Position numbers and translations under genes: made by a program
The notes under the pieces: generated by a model
What the model was told of the DNA's origin: nothing
The model's database searches: none
Seen by the model: the letters and a program-made list of their open reading frames with translations, nothing else
IMG/VR virus record: IMGVR_UViG_3300021960_000596
Span: 1 to 21,837 of that record
DNA length: 21,837 nucleotides
Source: a virus
Reading direction: 5' to 3' (one strand)
Shown here: piece after piece, positions 1-6,221 of the stretch
Layout of the letters: each line of letters begins with the position of its first letter
How positions within the stretch are numbered: the first letter of the stretch is position 1

Positions 1-27
1 TAATGAGGATGAAGAGGAGACAAAGCA

Positions 28-438
28 TTGAACAAGTTTACTACGGGTGATGGGTCGTGGCAAAAGCGGTTGGACGCAGGCCGCTGTCCCAAGTGTGAGG
101 GGCAGATTGTTACGCAGTTAGTGCCTAATGTTAAGAAGGTGTGTGAGATCTGTGAGCTGACTATAATTGACAGCAGCAAATCATCTGATAAAATAAAAGA
201 TGATACCATGCCATCTGAATGGGAGGCGGATATGTTTGAAACAAGGCTGATGCCAACAGAGGATCAGATAATTTCTGACCAGCTTACTAAGCCTGCGATT
301 GAGTGGAGTGAAGCAATAACAGTGCTCGAAAGTCTGGTTCGTGACCGGCTAGAGTACATGGCTGACTACCCACGCGATTACACTGATGATGATCATGTTT
401 ATTTGGAGGCTGTATGGAACAGGATCTTGAGGGGATAA
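28..438 (+). CDS. Small zinc-ribbon protein, function unknown
   Basis: A 136-residue protein with two CxxC pairs near the N-terminus (C20-P-K-C23 and C39-E-I-C42), the usual layout of a zinc ribbon that could bind nucleic acid or a protein partner. The rest is acidic and probably helical, with no domain I recognise. The start is a TTG: an AGGAG at 15-19 lies eight bases before it, an in-frame stop sits at 10-12, and the next in-frame ATG (about 208) would remove the cysteines. It overlaps the next gene by 25 bases, suggesting coupled translation in the early operon. The reading frame is well supported; the role is not known. Confidence 0.72.
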   Translation: MNKFTTGDGSWQKRLDAGRCPKCEGQIVTQLVPNVKKVCEICELTIIDSSKSSDKIKDDTMPSEWEADMFETRLMPTEDQIISDQLTKPAIEWSEAITVLESLVRDRLEYMADYPRDYTDDDHVYLEAVWNRILRG

Positions 439-608
439 ACCGTATCGTCAGGATACTTGACGAGGAACTCACAGAGTTGCAGACTGCGGGTCTATACCGT
501 GAAGCCGAGCGCACACGCAAAAGACTTGAGACCTATCTCGACATGCGGGATATGGCGCACCAACAACAGGAGTTCCCCGATCGTGTCAGAAGATATGAAG
601 GACAGTAA
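414..608 (+). CDS. Small helical protein, function unknown
   Basis: A 64-residue, highly charged protein, with leucines and isoleucines spaced as in an amphipathic or coiled-coil helix over residues 8-45. A GGAG at 404-407 lies six bases before the ATG. It begins inside the upstream zinc-ribbon gene and ends 14 bases inside the next gene, the tight packing of a phage early operon. A longer frame lies over the same bases, but only its downstream half looks coding (see the next entry). I recognise no family. It may be a small host-interaction or regulatory protein, but nothing in the sequence shows this. Confidence 0.65.
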   Translation: MEQDLEGINRIVRILDEELTELQTAGLYREAERTRKRLETYLDMRDMAHQQQEFPDRVRRYEGQ

Positions 609-828
609 CGTAGTTTATCTTAACAAGCATTTACGTTTGTTGTCAGAGCCAGTGCCCGCAGTTTGTGAGATCGCTGGTGAGTTGATGCAGGACGTAGTTA
701 TCCTAGGCACTGCCAAGGATGGGACGATTAAAATGATGACTACGCAGGGTGATGTAGCGGACATTCTATTTTATTTGGAGTCTGCAAAGTTTGCGATTAT
801 GCAAGGAGAGGATTTTGACGGTGACTGA
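595..828 (+). CDS. Conserved-looking small phage protein
   Basis: A 77-residue protein starting MKDSNVVYL. The open frame extends to 457, but the upstream part reads as the wrong frame of the preceding gene (arginine- and cysteine-rich, no sense of a domain). The ATG at 595, preceded by an AGAAG at 589-593, is therefore the better start. The body has a predicted strand-turn-strand section (VVILGTAKDGTIKMMTT, residues 34-50) followed by a helix (DVADILFYLESAKFAIM). This pattern recalls small proteins common in marine phages that pair a 'VVILG' strand with a 'D.L..LE.AK' helix. That likeness is from memory. The biochemical function is unknown. Its stop lies inside the next gene. Confidence 0.65.
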   Translation: MKDSNVVYLNKHLRLLSEPVPAVCEIAGELMQDVVILGTAKDGTIKMMTTQGDVADILFYLESAKFAIMQGEDFDGD

Positions 829-1102
829 ATTATCAACAGACTCGCAGCAGATGCTGGATATTGTAGATCAGTATGAGCGGGGCGACTTGAATATGGACGA
901 AGCAATTGTAAAGATCTCTGATCTGGCGCCCATCGGGGACAGCAGGATCGAAGAGTTATTGCTTGGTGTTGAGAGGGAAAATGTCTTGAAGTTCCCAGAG
1001 CCGAGGTTCGAGGAAGTAGAAGAACCGGAAGAAGAAGACGAAGCTTGCAGCAAGTATATCTTTTCTTTCTCAGCGGATTTTGATTTAGACGACCCAGCAT
1101 AG
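815..1102 (+). CDS. Small acidic protein, function unknown
   Basis: About 95 residues, strongly acidic in the C-terminal third (FEEVEEPEEEDEA), with a helical N-terminal half (MLDIVDQYERGDLNMDEAI). AAGGAGAG at 803-810 is a strong ribosome binding site. It gives good spacing to the TTG at 815 and long but possible spacing to the GTG at 821. A TTG at 791 is also in frame but lies before the binding site. The acidic tail could mimic DNA or bind a basic host protein, as some early phage proteins do, but this is inference from composition only. It is the last gene of the first small cluster and is followed by an inverted repeat just before the helicase. Confidence 0.62.
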   Translation: MTVTELSTDSQQMLDIVDQYERGDLNMDEAIVKISDLAPIGDSRIEELLLGVERENVLKFPEPRFEEVEEPEEEDEACSKYIFSFSADFDLDDPA

Positions 1103-1105
1103 CAT

Positions 1106-1137
1106 ACCTTGTAGACGAAGGGGTTTATCTACAAGGT
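1106..1137 (+). promoter_or_regulatory. Perfect 10-bp inverted repeat before the SNF2 helicase gene
   Basis: ACCTTGTAGA at 1106-1115 and its exact reverse complement TCTACAAGGT at 1128-1137 flank a 12-base loop. The structure begins just after the stop of the upstream gene and ends two bases before the helicase ribosome binding site (GGAGGAGAG, 1140-1148). There is no T-run after it, so it is not a standard intrinsic terminator. It could be an RNA hairpin that modulates translation or processing, or a DNA operator. The repeat itself is certain; the role is inferred. Confidence 0.55.
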
Positions 1138-1149
1138 TTGGAGGAGAGT

Positions 1150-2607
1150 ATGAAATTTAATTACAAGACAAAGCCGTATGAACACCAGCATGAGGCGTTA
1201 GTCCGCAGTCATGACAGGGTGAACTACGCTTACTTTATGGAGATGGGCTGTGGTAAATCAAAGGTACTCATCGACAATCTTGCGTGGCTACATTCACAAA
1301 AGAAGATTGATACAGCGGTCATCGTTGCACCCAAAGGTGTGTACCGCAACTGGCAGATATCTGAAATACCTGCTCATTTACCAGAAGACATTGAGTATGA
1401 GGTTTATGTTTGGAATCCGAACCCAAACAAGAGTCAGAAAGACCACCTCTCGAAAGGTGTATCGGAGCGTGAGAAGCTCCGCATCCTCCTTGTTAATGTT
1501 GAAGGGTTCGCAACTAGTAAGGTACGAAAATTCTTGGAAGTGTTCCTTCGCGGATCGACGTTTCTACTTGCGATTGATGAGTCAACAACTATTAAGAACC
1601 CAAAAGCCAAGAGGACTAAGGCTTTGGTGGAAGTTGGTAAGAGTGCATCGTTTCGTCGTATCCTCACCGGATCGCCCGTTACAAAATCGCCAATGGATCT
1701 TTACTCGCAGTGCGGATTTATGTCCAAGAGACTGCTTGGACATGACTCTTTCTACTCATTCCAAGGGCGATACGCAATCACAAGAACTCAGCGGATGGGC
1801 AGTCACAGTTTTCAGCAAGTTGTGGGATACAGAAATCTTGAGGAGCTTTCTACCAAGCTGGATCATTTCTCGTATCGCGTAACTAAAGAAGACGCGCTTG
1901 ACTTGCCAGACAAGGTGTACACCATTCGTCATGTCGCTCTGACTGATGAGCAGATCAGGCACTACATGTCCCTAAAGAATGCAGCCATCGCCCTTCTTGA
2001 CAACGGTGAGCTAGTGTCTGCCCCGGCGGTGATGACACAATTGCTGCGCCTTCAGCAGGTGCTGTGCGGGCACTTGATGACCGATGATGGTGAGCTAGTA
2101 GAGTTTAAAACAAGACGACTGGACGCCCTGCTAGAGACAGTAGAAGAGATGTCCGGCAAAGTAATTATCTGGTCTCGATTTCGCTACGATATAAAAGCTA
2201 TTGTAGCTACTTTAGCTAAAACATATGGCGCCGGCTCTGTTGTTTCCTACTTTGGGGACACGACAGACGAAGAACGTCAAAACGCTATAACGTCATTCCA
2301 GTTCGGAGATGCGAGGTTCTTTGTCGCCAACCCTCAGACCGCAGGCTATGGTCTGACTCTGACGGCTGCGACTAATGTGATCTATTATGCGAATGACTTT
2401 AATCTTGAGACACGGATTCAATCCGAGGATCGGTGTCATCGTATCGGCCAGCATCACAGCGTGACTTATGTTGATTTTGTGTCAAAGGGTACGGTCGATG
2501 AGCATATTGTTAAGACTCTTCGGGCGAAGATTGATCTGTCGGCGAAGACACTGGGTGAAGAAGCGAGGAAATGGTTGGAGATATCTCCCCGCCGTTCCGA
2601 CGATTAG
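1150..2607 (+). CDS. SNF2-family DEAD-like helicase/ATPase
   Basis: A 485-residue superfamily 2 ATPase that should translocate on double-stranded DNA. Visible motifs are: motif I EMGCGKS (31-37), motif II DEST (143-146) in place of DEAH, motif III LTGSP (172-176), motif V in NPQTAGYGLTLT (394-405) and motif VI QSEDRCHRIGQ (424-434) with its arginines. The RCHRIGQ form is characteristic of SNF2 proteins. It is a minimal two-lobe enzyme with no extra nuclease or DNA-binding domain. An in-frame TTG at 1138 exists, but the ATG at 1150 sits behind GGAGGAGAG and is preferred. Such helicases are common in phage replication or recombination modules. The last 98 bases are overlapped head-on by a leftward nuclease-like gene. 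Confidence 0.92.
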   Translation: MKFNYKTKPYEHQHEALVRSHDRVNYAYFMEMGCGKSKVLIDNLAWLHSQKKIDTAVIVAPKGVYRNWQISEIPAHLPEDIEYEVYVWNPNPNKSQKDHLSKGVSEREKLRILLVNVEGFATSKVRKFLEVFLRGSTFLLAIDESTTIKNPKAKRTKALVEVGKSASFRRILTGSPVTKSPMDLYSQCGFMSKRLLGHDSFYSFQGRYAITRTQRMGSHSFQQVVGYRNLEELSTKLDHFSYRVTKEDALDLPDKVYTIRHVALTDEQIRHYMSLKNAAIALLDNGELVSAPAVMTQLLRLQQVLCGHLMTDDGELVEFKTRRLDALLETVEEMSGKVIIWSRFRYDIKAIVATLAKTYGAGSVVSYFGDTTDEERQNAITSFQFGDARFFVANPQTAGYGLTLTAATNVIYYANDFNLETRIQSEDRCHRIGQHHSVTYVDFVSKGTVDEHIVKTLRAKIDLSAKTLGEEARKWLEISPRRSDD

Positions 2608-2932
2608 CAGCTTGCTGCGCTGAGTAACGAGAAGCATTAAATTGATGGGGGTAAAGGTGACATTCGTAAGTAAGAAGATCAACATAGAGAAGTCTGACGC
2701 CGAGCTTTCGCTGCTTTGCCCCCAGAGTGCGGCTGATCATGGAGCCATCTTCTCGTCGCGCTATGGTCTTTACATCAAAGAGAAGGATCTCGCCTTTCGG
2801 GGACAAGGCTATAAGATCAATCGGCCCCTGCTCAAGAACATGCATATAAACGTGGCACCCTTGGGAGAAGAGCCAGTCAGCGGCAATCAATTCTGATCGC
2901 TTACCATCCGCGTTTCTTTTATTTGGTCTCAT
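2510..2932 (-). CDS. PD-(D/E)XK nuclease-like protein, convergent with the SNF2 gene
   Basis: A 140-residue protein and the only leftward gene in the early and replication block. The N-terminal 56 residues fit a PD-(D/E)XK fold: GKRSE with E14, an alpha helix, a QGPIDLIAL strand with D39, then GEILLFDVKT with D53 and K55. The active site would thus be E-D-DxK, with Asp replacing the usual Glu of ExK. Holliday-junction-resolvase-like and restriction-like nucleases share this layout. Residues after about 108 are low in complexity (S, P, Q, E) and lie antisense to the helicase 3' end. A GGGGGAG at 2950-2944 precedes the ATG with long spacing. The rightward 84-residue frame over it is a shadow. 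Activity is predicted, not shown. Confidence 0.72.
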   Translation of the reverse strand: MRPNKRNADGKRSELIAADWLFSQGCHVYMHVLEQGPIDLIALSPKGEILLFDVKTIARREDGSMISRTLGAKQRKLGVRLLYVDLLTYECHLYPHQFNASRYSAQQAANRRNGGEISPTISSLLHPVSSPTDQSSPEES

Positions 2933-3004
2933 TTGGTACTTGACTCCCCCGCCCTATATGAGATAGTTTGACAACAGTAACAGGTAGAAACCTAGGAGTA
3001 AAGT
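2933..3004. promoter_or_regulatory. Divergent intergenic region, probable promoter/operator site
   Basis: This 72-base gap separates the leftward nuclease gene from the rightward ribbon-helix-helix gene, so both probably start transcription here. A TTGACA lies at 2968-2973 and a TTGACT at 2940-2945 on the plus strand, but neither has a convincing -10 box at 16-18 bases, so no promoter can be pinned. Small symmetries are present (CTAT-5-ATAG at 2954-2966; CCTAGG at 2991-2996). An ACAGTAAC at 2974-2981 recurs inverted after the regulator gene. The ribosome binding site AGGAG at 2994-2998 serves the regulator. Confidence 0.4.
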
Positions 3005-3148
3005 ATGGATACGAGTAAATGGAAATCGGTTGCCGTGTCGATCGAAGTATATAAAGTGCTTCGTGATATGGCAGAAAAGAATGACCGAAGCGTGAGCAAA
3101 CAAGTGGCTCATATGGTCAAACAGGCGGCAGATAATAAAGCCGCTTGA
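3005..3148 (+). CDS. Ribbon-helix-helix (Arc/CopG-type) DNA-binding protein
   Basis: A 47-residue protein beginning MDTSKWKSVAV. The pattern is that of a minimal ribbon-helix-helix repressor: a short strand with alternating residues (KSVAVSI, 7-13), helix A (VYKVLRDMAEKN, 15-26), the turn DRSVS and helix B (KQVAHMVKQAAD). Proteins of this family bind DNA as dimers through the strand and usually repress their own promoter. An AGGAG at 2994-2998 lies six bases before the ATG, and the codons read cleanly to TGA at 3146. It is divergent from the nuclease-like gene and upstream of the whole replication block, so it could control either. The target is not known. Confidence 0.8.
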   Translation: MDTSKWKSVAVSIEVYKVLRDMAEKNDRSVSKQVAHMVKQAADNKAA

Positions 3149-3157
3149 CTAAGGTAG

Positions 3158-3197
3158 TGGCAGTCGTTACTGTCATCCCTCCAAAGCCGAAGGGCTT
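3158..3197 (+). promoter_or_regulatory. Two small hairpins in the leader of the replication operon
   Basis: TGGCAGT (3158-3164) can pair with ACTGTCA (3169-3175) over a four-base loop, with one G-U pair. AAGCC (3184-3188) can pair with GGCTT (3193-3197) over another four-base loop. Both lie between the regulator stop and the ribosome binding site of the next gene (AAGGAAG, about 3213-3219). No run of T follows either, so they are weak terminators at best. They may stabilise or process the mRNA. The pairing is seen; function is a guess. Confidence 0.35.
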
Positions 3198-3223
3198 AAA
3201 CTTTAACAGAGAAAGGAAGAACG

Positions 3224-3787
3224 ATGAGCGATGTGTTCTCGCTAATGGAAGAGGAAGTCGATGCCGGTAAGTTCGACAACATCAACAAGGATGGCGCATC
3301 AAGGTTATCAAACCTGATCCGCCACGCCATACAAGTGGACAAGGATATTGAGAATGCTGAACAGCATTTGAAAGATCTTAAGTTCAAGAAAAAGAAAATC
3401 ACGACAGAAGATATTCCTGCTCTTATGGAAGAGATGGGGATGGATGGTATTGAAGTCGATGGACATAAAGTAAAAGTCCAGCCCTTCGTGCATGCTCGTA
3501 TTTCCGATGACAGGAAGGACGAAGCGTTTGCTTTTCTCCGGTCTATTGGAGAGGCGGACATCATCAAGAACGATGTCGTGGTATCCTTCTCCGCAGGTCA
3601 AGACAACATGGCAGGTGCTGTGATTGATGACCTACGGAATCAGGGTTTTGATCCAGCACAGAAGACGCACATCCATCCTTCGACACTGAAGTCGTGGGTA
3701 CGGCAGCGCGTGGAGTCTGGTAAAGATTTAGACTTCGACACGTTCGGAGTTTTCGTTGGCAATGAAGCAAAGATATCTAGGAGATAA
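3224..3787 (+). CDS. Replication-module protein of unknown function with coiled coil
   Basis: A 187-residue protein. Residues 25-60 form a likely long helix or coiled coil ending in a lysine run (LKFKKKKITTEDIPALMEEM). A strand-rich segment follows (IEVDGHKVKVQPFVHARI) and a C-terminal helical part ends near HPSTLKSWVRQRVESG. This general plan of coiled coil, 'IP.LM.E.G', then 'V.G.K..V' recurs in small proteins next to ssDNA-binding proteins in phage replication modules. I cannot name the family. It sits two bases before the ssDNA-binding protein gene, so the two are probably made together and may act together. A strong AAGGAAG site precedes the ATG. Confidence 0.8.
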   Translation: MSDVFSLMEEEVDAGKFDNINKDGASRLSNLIRHAIQVDKDIENAEQHLKDLKFKKKKITTEDIPALMEEMGMDGIEVDGHKVKVQPFVHARISDDRKDEAFAFLRSIGEADIIKNDVVVSFSAGQDNMAGAVIDDLRNQGFDPAQKTHIHPSTLKSWVRQRVESGKDLDFDTFGVFVGNEAKISRR

Positions 3788-3789
3788 TC

Positions 3790-4602
3790 ATGGCTGATAC
3801 AGCATTAGCAGAAGCAAAGACCACTGCGGTGGCAAATATTATGGCAGACTTTGAGGAGCACTCAGGGGCTGGCATGGATCAAATTGGTACAGAAGATATG
3901 CAGATTCCATTCCTGCGTGTCCTTCAGCAGATGTCACCACAACTGAACAAGCAAGAGCCTGTGTTCATTAAGGGCGCAACGGCTGGTGACTTGTACAACT
4001 CTGTGACAGGTCAGTACTGGGATAGTGAAGAAGGGGTGTACGTTATCCCGTTCGGGTACACCGTAAAGTATCTCGAGTTCTTACCTAAAGACCCGGGTGC
4101 CGGCAACAAAGGTGGTATGGTTGGTGAGCTACACGCTAACGACCCTGACATCCAGCGCACGACCCGCAATGGTTCGGTCGAGATCCTGCCATCAGGTAAC
4201 GAGTTGGTTCGTTCTCATCAGCACCTTGTTGTGGTTGTTGATCCGAAGACAGGCGCAGCGCATACCGCCATCTGTGATTTGAAAAAGACAGGCATCAAAG
4301 TATCCAAGCGTTGGAACACGATGATGCGGATGGTTCAATACCAAGGCAAGAACGGGCCTTTCAACCCACCGATGTGGGGTACGGTTTGGAAGCTGACTGG
4401 CGCACAAGAGTCTAATGACTACGGTAGCTGGTTCAACATTGGCGTTGAGCGCATTGAGCCAACCGAAGTTCCGGCGGCTGCGATTCAAGAAGCCAAGAAG
4501 ATGTATGAGTCTTTCAAAAAGGGCGAAGTAAAAACATCGGCAGGTACTTCAGAAGAGATGACTCCTTCTCGGTCTGACGACACTGATGATGTTCCGTTCT
4601 AG
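3790..4602 (+). CDS. Probable phage single-stranded DNA-binding protein
   Basis: A 270-residue protein read as the replication ssDNA-binding protein. Its last nine residues, SDDTDDVPF, closely mimic the acidic Asp-rich Pro-Phe tip by which bacterial SSB proteins recruit partners. A flexible linker rich in Ser and Thr precedes the tip. The body contains aromatic and basic strand-like stretches (VYVIPFGYTVKYLEFLP, MWGTVWKLTG), suitable for an OB-like fold, but no classical SSB signature, so the fold assignment is an inference. The position fits: directly after a small coiled-coil gene and before the primase. AGGAG at 3780-3784 precedes the ATG. An alternative is a recombination mediator with the same kind of tail. 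Confidence 0.72.
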   Translation: MADTALAEAKTTAVANIMADFEEHSGAGMDQIGTEDMQIPFLRVLQQMSPQLNKQEPVFIKGATAGDLYNSVTGQYWDSEEGVYVIPFGYTVKYLEFLPKDPGAGNKGGMVGELHANDPDIQRTTRNGSVEILPSGNELVRSHQHLVVVVDPKTGAAHTAICDLKKTGIKVSKRWNTMMRMVQYQGKNGPFNPPMWGTVWKLTGAQESNDYGSWFNIGVERIEPTEVPAAAIQEAKKMYESFKKGEVKTSAGTSEEMTPSRSDDTDDVPF

Positions 4603-4624
4603 TTTACGAGTAAAATGAGCGCGA

Positions 4625-4674
4625 CAGGGGGGTGCTCAAAGGGTGGAACTTGCTTCTGCCCACCCCCTGCTTTT
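4625..4674 (+). terminator. Intrinsic terminator or attenuator between ssDNA-binding protein and primase genes
   Basis: CAGGGGGGTG (4625-4634) pairs with CACCCCCTG (4661-4669), nine base pairs with one bulged G, followed by C and four T. Inside the 26-base loop, GGGTGG (4641-4646) could instead pair with CCACCC (4660-4665) of the same 3' arm, giving two mutually exclusive folds. The gap of 89 bases between the two genes is unusual for this otherwise overlapping operon. It would let the ssDNA-binding protein be made in excess over downstream enzymes, which is inference. Confidence 0.65.
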
Positions 4675-4691
4675 ACCATAAGGAGTTTGCT

Positions 4692-6221
4692 ATGAGCCTA
4701 GCAGAACGGTTCATGGCTGCGTTTGAGGGCTTCAGCGCAGCACATGGACAGACACAGATATCGCCGGAGAGACGCGCTGGAAAGCAGAAGGCGAAGTCTT
4801 ACATTGTTCGTAAGCCCCTGACACTTGAGCTTATAGAGTCACATCTAAGTGGTTCTTGGGGTGTCGGTTCAATTCCAATTAACGAAGATAACAAGTGCCG
4901 CTTTGGTGCGCTTGACATCGATCAGTACCCACTTGACATTGAGGCGCTAGATAGAAAGCTCCGAGGGTCGAGGATCCCGTGCGTAGTTTGTCGATCCAAG
5001 TCAGGTGGCGCGCACATATTCTTTTTCTTTAATGAGTGGATTAGTGCGGGAGAGTTCCGTGATAAAGCTTCAGAGATTTCTGCCATACTTGGTTATGGCG
5101 GCTGTGAGATTTTCCCAAAGCAAGAACAGGTTCTTGTCGAGCGTGGTGATGTGGGCAACTTTATTAACCTGCCGTACTTTGATGCGGAACAAACGCTCCG
5201 CTACGCAGTTAAAGAAGATGGAGACGCCGCAACGATAGAAGAGTTCCTCGGCTTAATAGAGGAGCGGAAGCTTAGTGCGTCCGAGTTTTTGACGTTAGAC
5301 CTTGGTGGCAAGTCCGATCAGTTCAAGGGTTGGCCTCCGTGTCTTAAGCATCTGCTTGAGTCAGGTATCCCCGAAGGTGGGCGTAACACAACTATGTTTG
5401 CTGTTGGCACCGCATGTAAGATGGTGGATCCGGACAATTGGAAAACGCTGCATGAGACAATCAACTCTCAGTATTGCAAGCCGCCGCTAGCGGCGTCGGA
5501 GATTGTGACCATACAACAACAGCTAGAAAAGAAGGAATACTTCTACCCGTGTGAGCAGCAGCCACTGGCATCTCACTGCAACAAAAGTCTGTGCAAGAAT
5601 CAAAAGTATGGCATCGGTCCTGCTCAACAGAGTGTTGATCTTGCCGGCCTGTCCGTCATTATGTCGGAGCCACGGCTTTGGTTTATGGATGTGAATGGGC
5701 GCCGGTTGGAGTTAACGACAGAGGAGCTACAAGTTCCACTTAAGTTTCAACGTGCCTGTATGGAGCAGTTAAACTTTATGCCGCAAGCTATGAAGCCAAG
5801 TGATTGGCACACTGTGGTAAATGAAATGATGACCAACCTCAATGAGATTGAGGTGCCGCAAGAGCTTACATACAAAGGTCAGTTCACCGAGCACCTTGAG
5901 GGGTATTGCACTGGTAATGTGCAGGCACAATCTGCCGAAGAGTTGTTGCTTGGTAAACCGTACACCGATGATAGCAAAGTGTTCTTCCGCCTCGACGGCT
6001 TGATGAATTACCTTCGCAACAAAAGGTTCGATGAATACACACGGGCACAGATTCAAGAACGGATTAAAGAGATTAACTCTGGCGAGGAATGCCACGGGAC
6101 GAAAAGGTTTAAGACTGTTCGTGGGGAATGGAAGACAATCCGTGTGTGGTGGGTGCCAGAGTTAAACACAGAAGTCAACATTCCCGATGTGTATGTTGAG
6201 TCGTCTGAGGTGCCGTTCTGA
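4692..6221 (+). CDS. Archaeo-eukaryotic primase (AEP)-family DNA primase
   Basis: A 509-residue protein with the AEP catalytic pattern: motif I GALDIDQY (D75 and D77, metal binding), motif II SGGAHIFFF (104-112) with H108, and a likely motif III acidic/basic patch around CEIFPKQEQV. After the catalytic domain comes a helical PriCT-like part (GIPEGGRNTTMFAVGTACK, 225-243), then three cysteines (C287, C296, C301) that may bind metal. The C-terminal half I do not recognise. It ends SSEVPF, like the tip of the upstream ssDNA-binding protein. The frame extends to a GTG at 4632, inside the terminator, but AGGAG at 4681-4685 marks the ATG at 4692 as the start. Its stop overlaps the helicase start (TGATG). 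It should make primers in place of DnaG. Confidence 0.85.
   Translation: MSLAERFMAAFEGFSAAHGQTQISPERRAGKQKAKSYIVRKPLTLELIESHLSGSWGVGSIPINEDNKCRFGALDIDQYPLDIEALDRKLRGSRIPCVVCRSKSGGAHIFFFFNEWISAGEFRDKASEISAILGYGGCEIFPKQEQVLVERGDVGNFINLPYFDAEQTLRYAVKEDGDAATIEEFLGLIEERKLSASEFLTLDLGGKSDQFKGWPPCLKHLLESGIPEGGRNTTMFAVGTACKMVDPDNWKTLHETINSQYCKPPLAASEIVTIQQQLEKKEYFYPCEQQPLASHCNKSLCKNQKYGIGPAQQSVDLAGLSVIMSEPRLWFMDVNGRRLELTTEELQVPLKFQRACMEQLNFMPQAMKPSDWHTVVNEMMTNLNEIEVPQELTYKGQFTEHLEGYCTGNVQAQSAEELLLGKPYTDDSKVFFRLDGLMNYLRNKRFDEYTRAQIQERIKEINSGEECHGTKRFKTVRGEWKTIRVWWVPELNTEVNIPDVYVESSEVPF

Noticed and set aside
1-27. 3' end of an upstream gene
   Set aside because: Stops occur in this stretch (TAATGA at 1-6, TGA at 10-12), so a gene may end here, but too few bases are present to support one.
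457-594. N-terminal extension of the gene starting at 595
   Set aside because: The translation is typical of an off-frame reading and lies wholly within the 414-608 gene; the later ATG is preferred.
1250-1882. 210-residue frame inside the SNF2 gene
   Set aside because: Arginine-, serine- and cysteine-rich out-of-frame reading of a clear helicase gene with intact motifs; a shadow.
2642-2896. Rightward 84-residue open frame over the nuclease gene
   Set aside because: It is the antisense of the PD-(D/E)XK frame, which has catalytic motifs and a better fit; this frame has no recognisable pattern and no good ribosome binding site.
2940-2996. Sigma70-type promoter at TTGACA or TTGACT
   Set aside because: No -10 hexamer with acceptable match at 16-18 bases; kept only as a general regulatory region.
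4632-4691. Longer GTG start for the primase
   Set aside because: It begins inside the terminator stem without a ribosome binding site; AGGAG at 4681-4685 points to the ATG at 4692.
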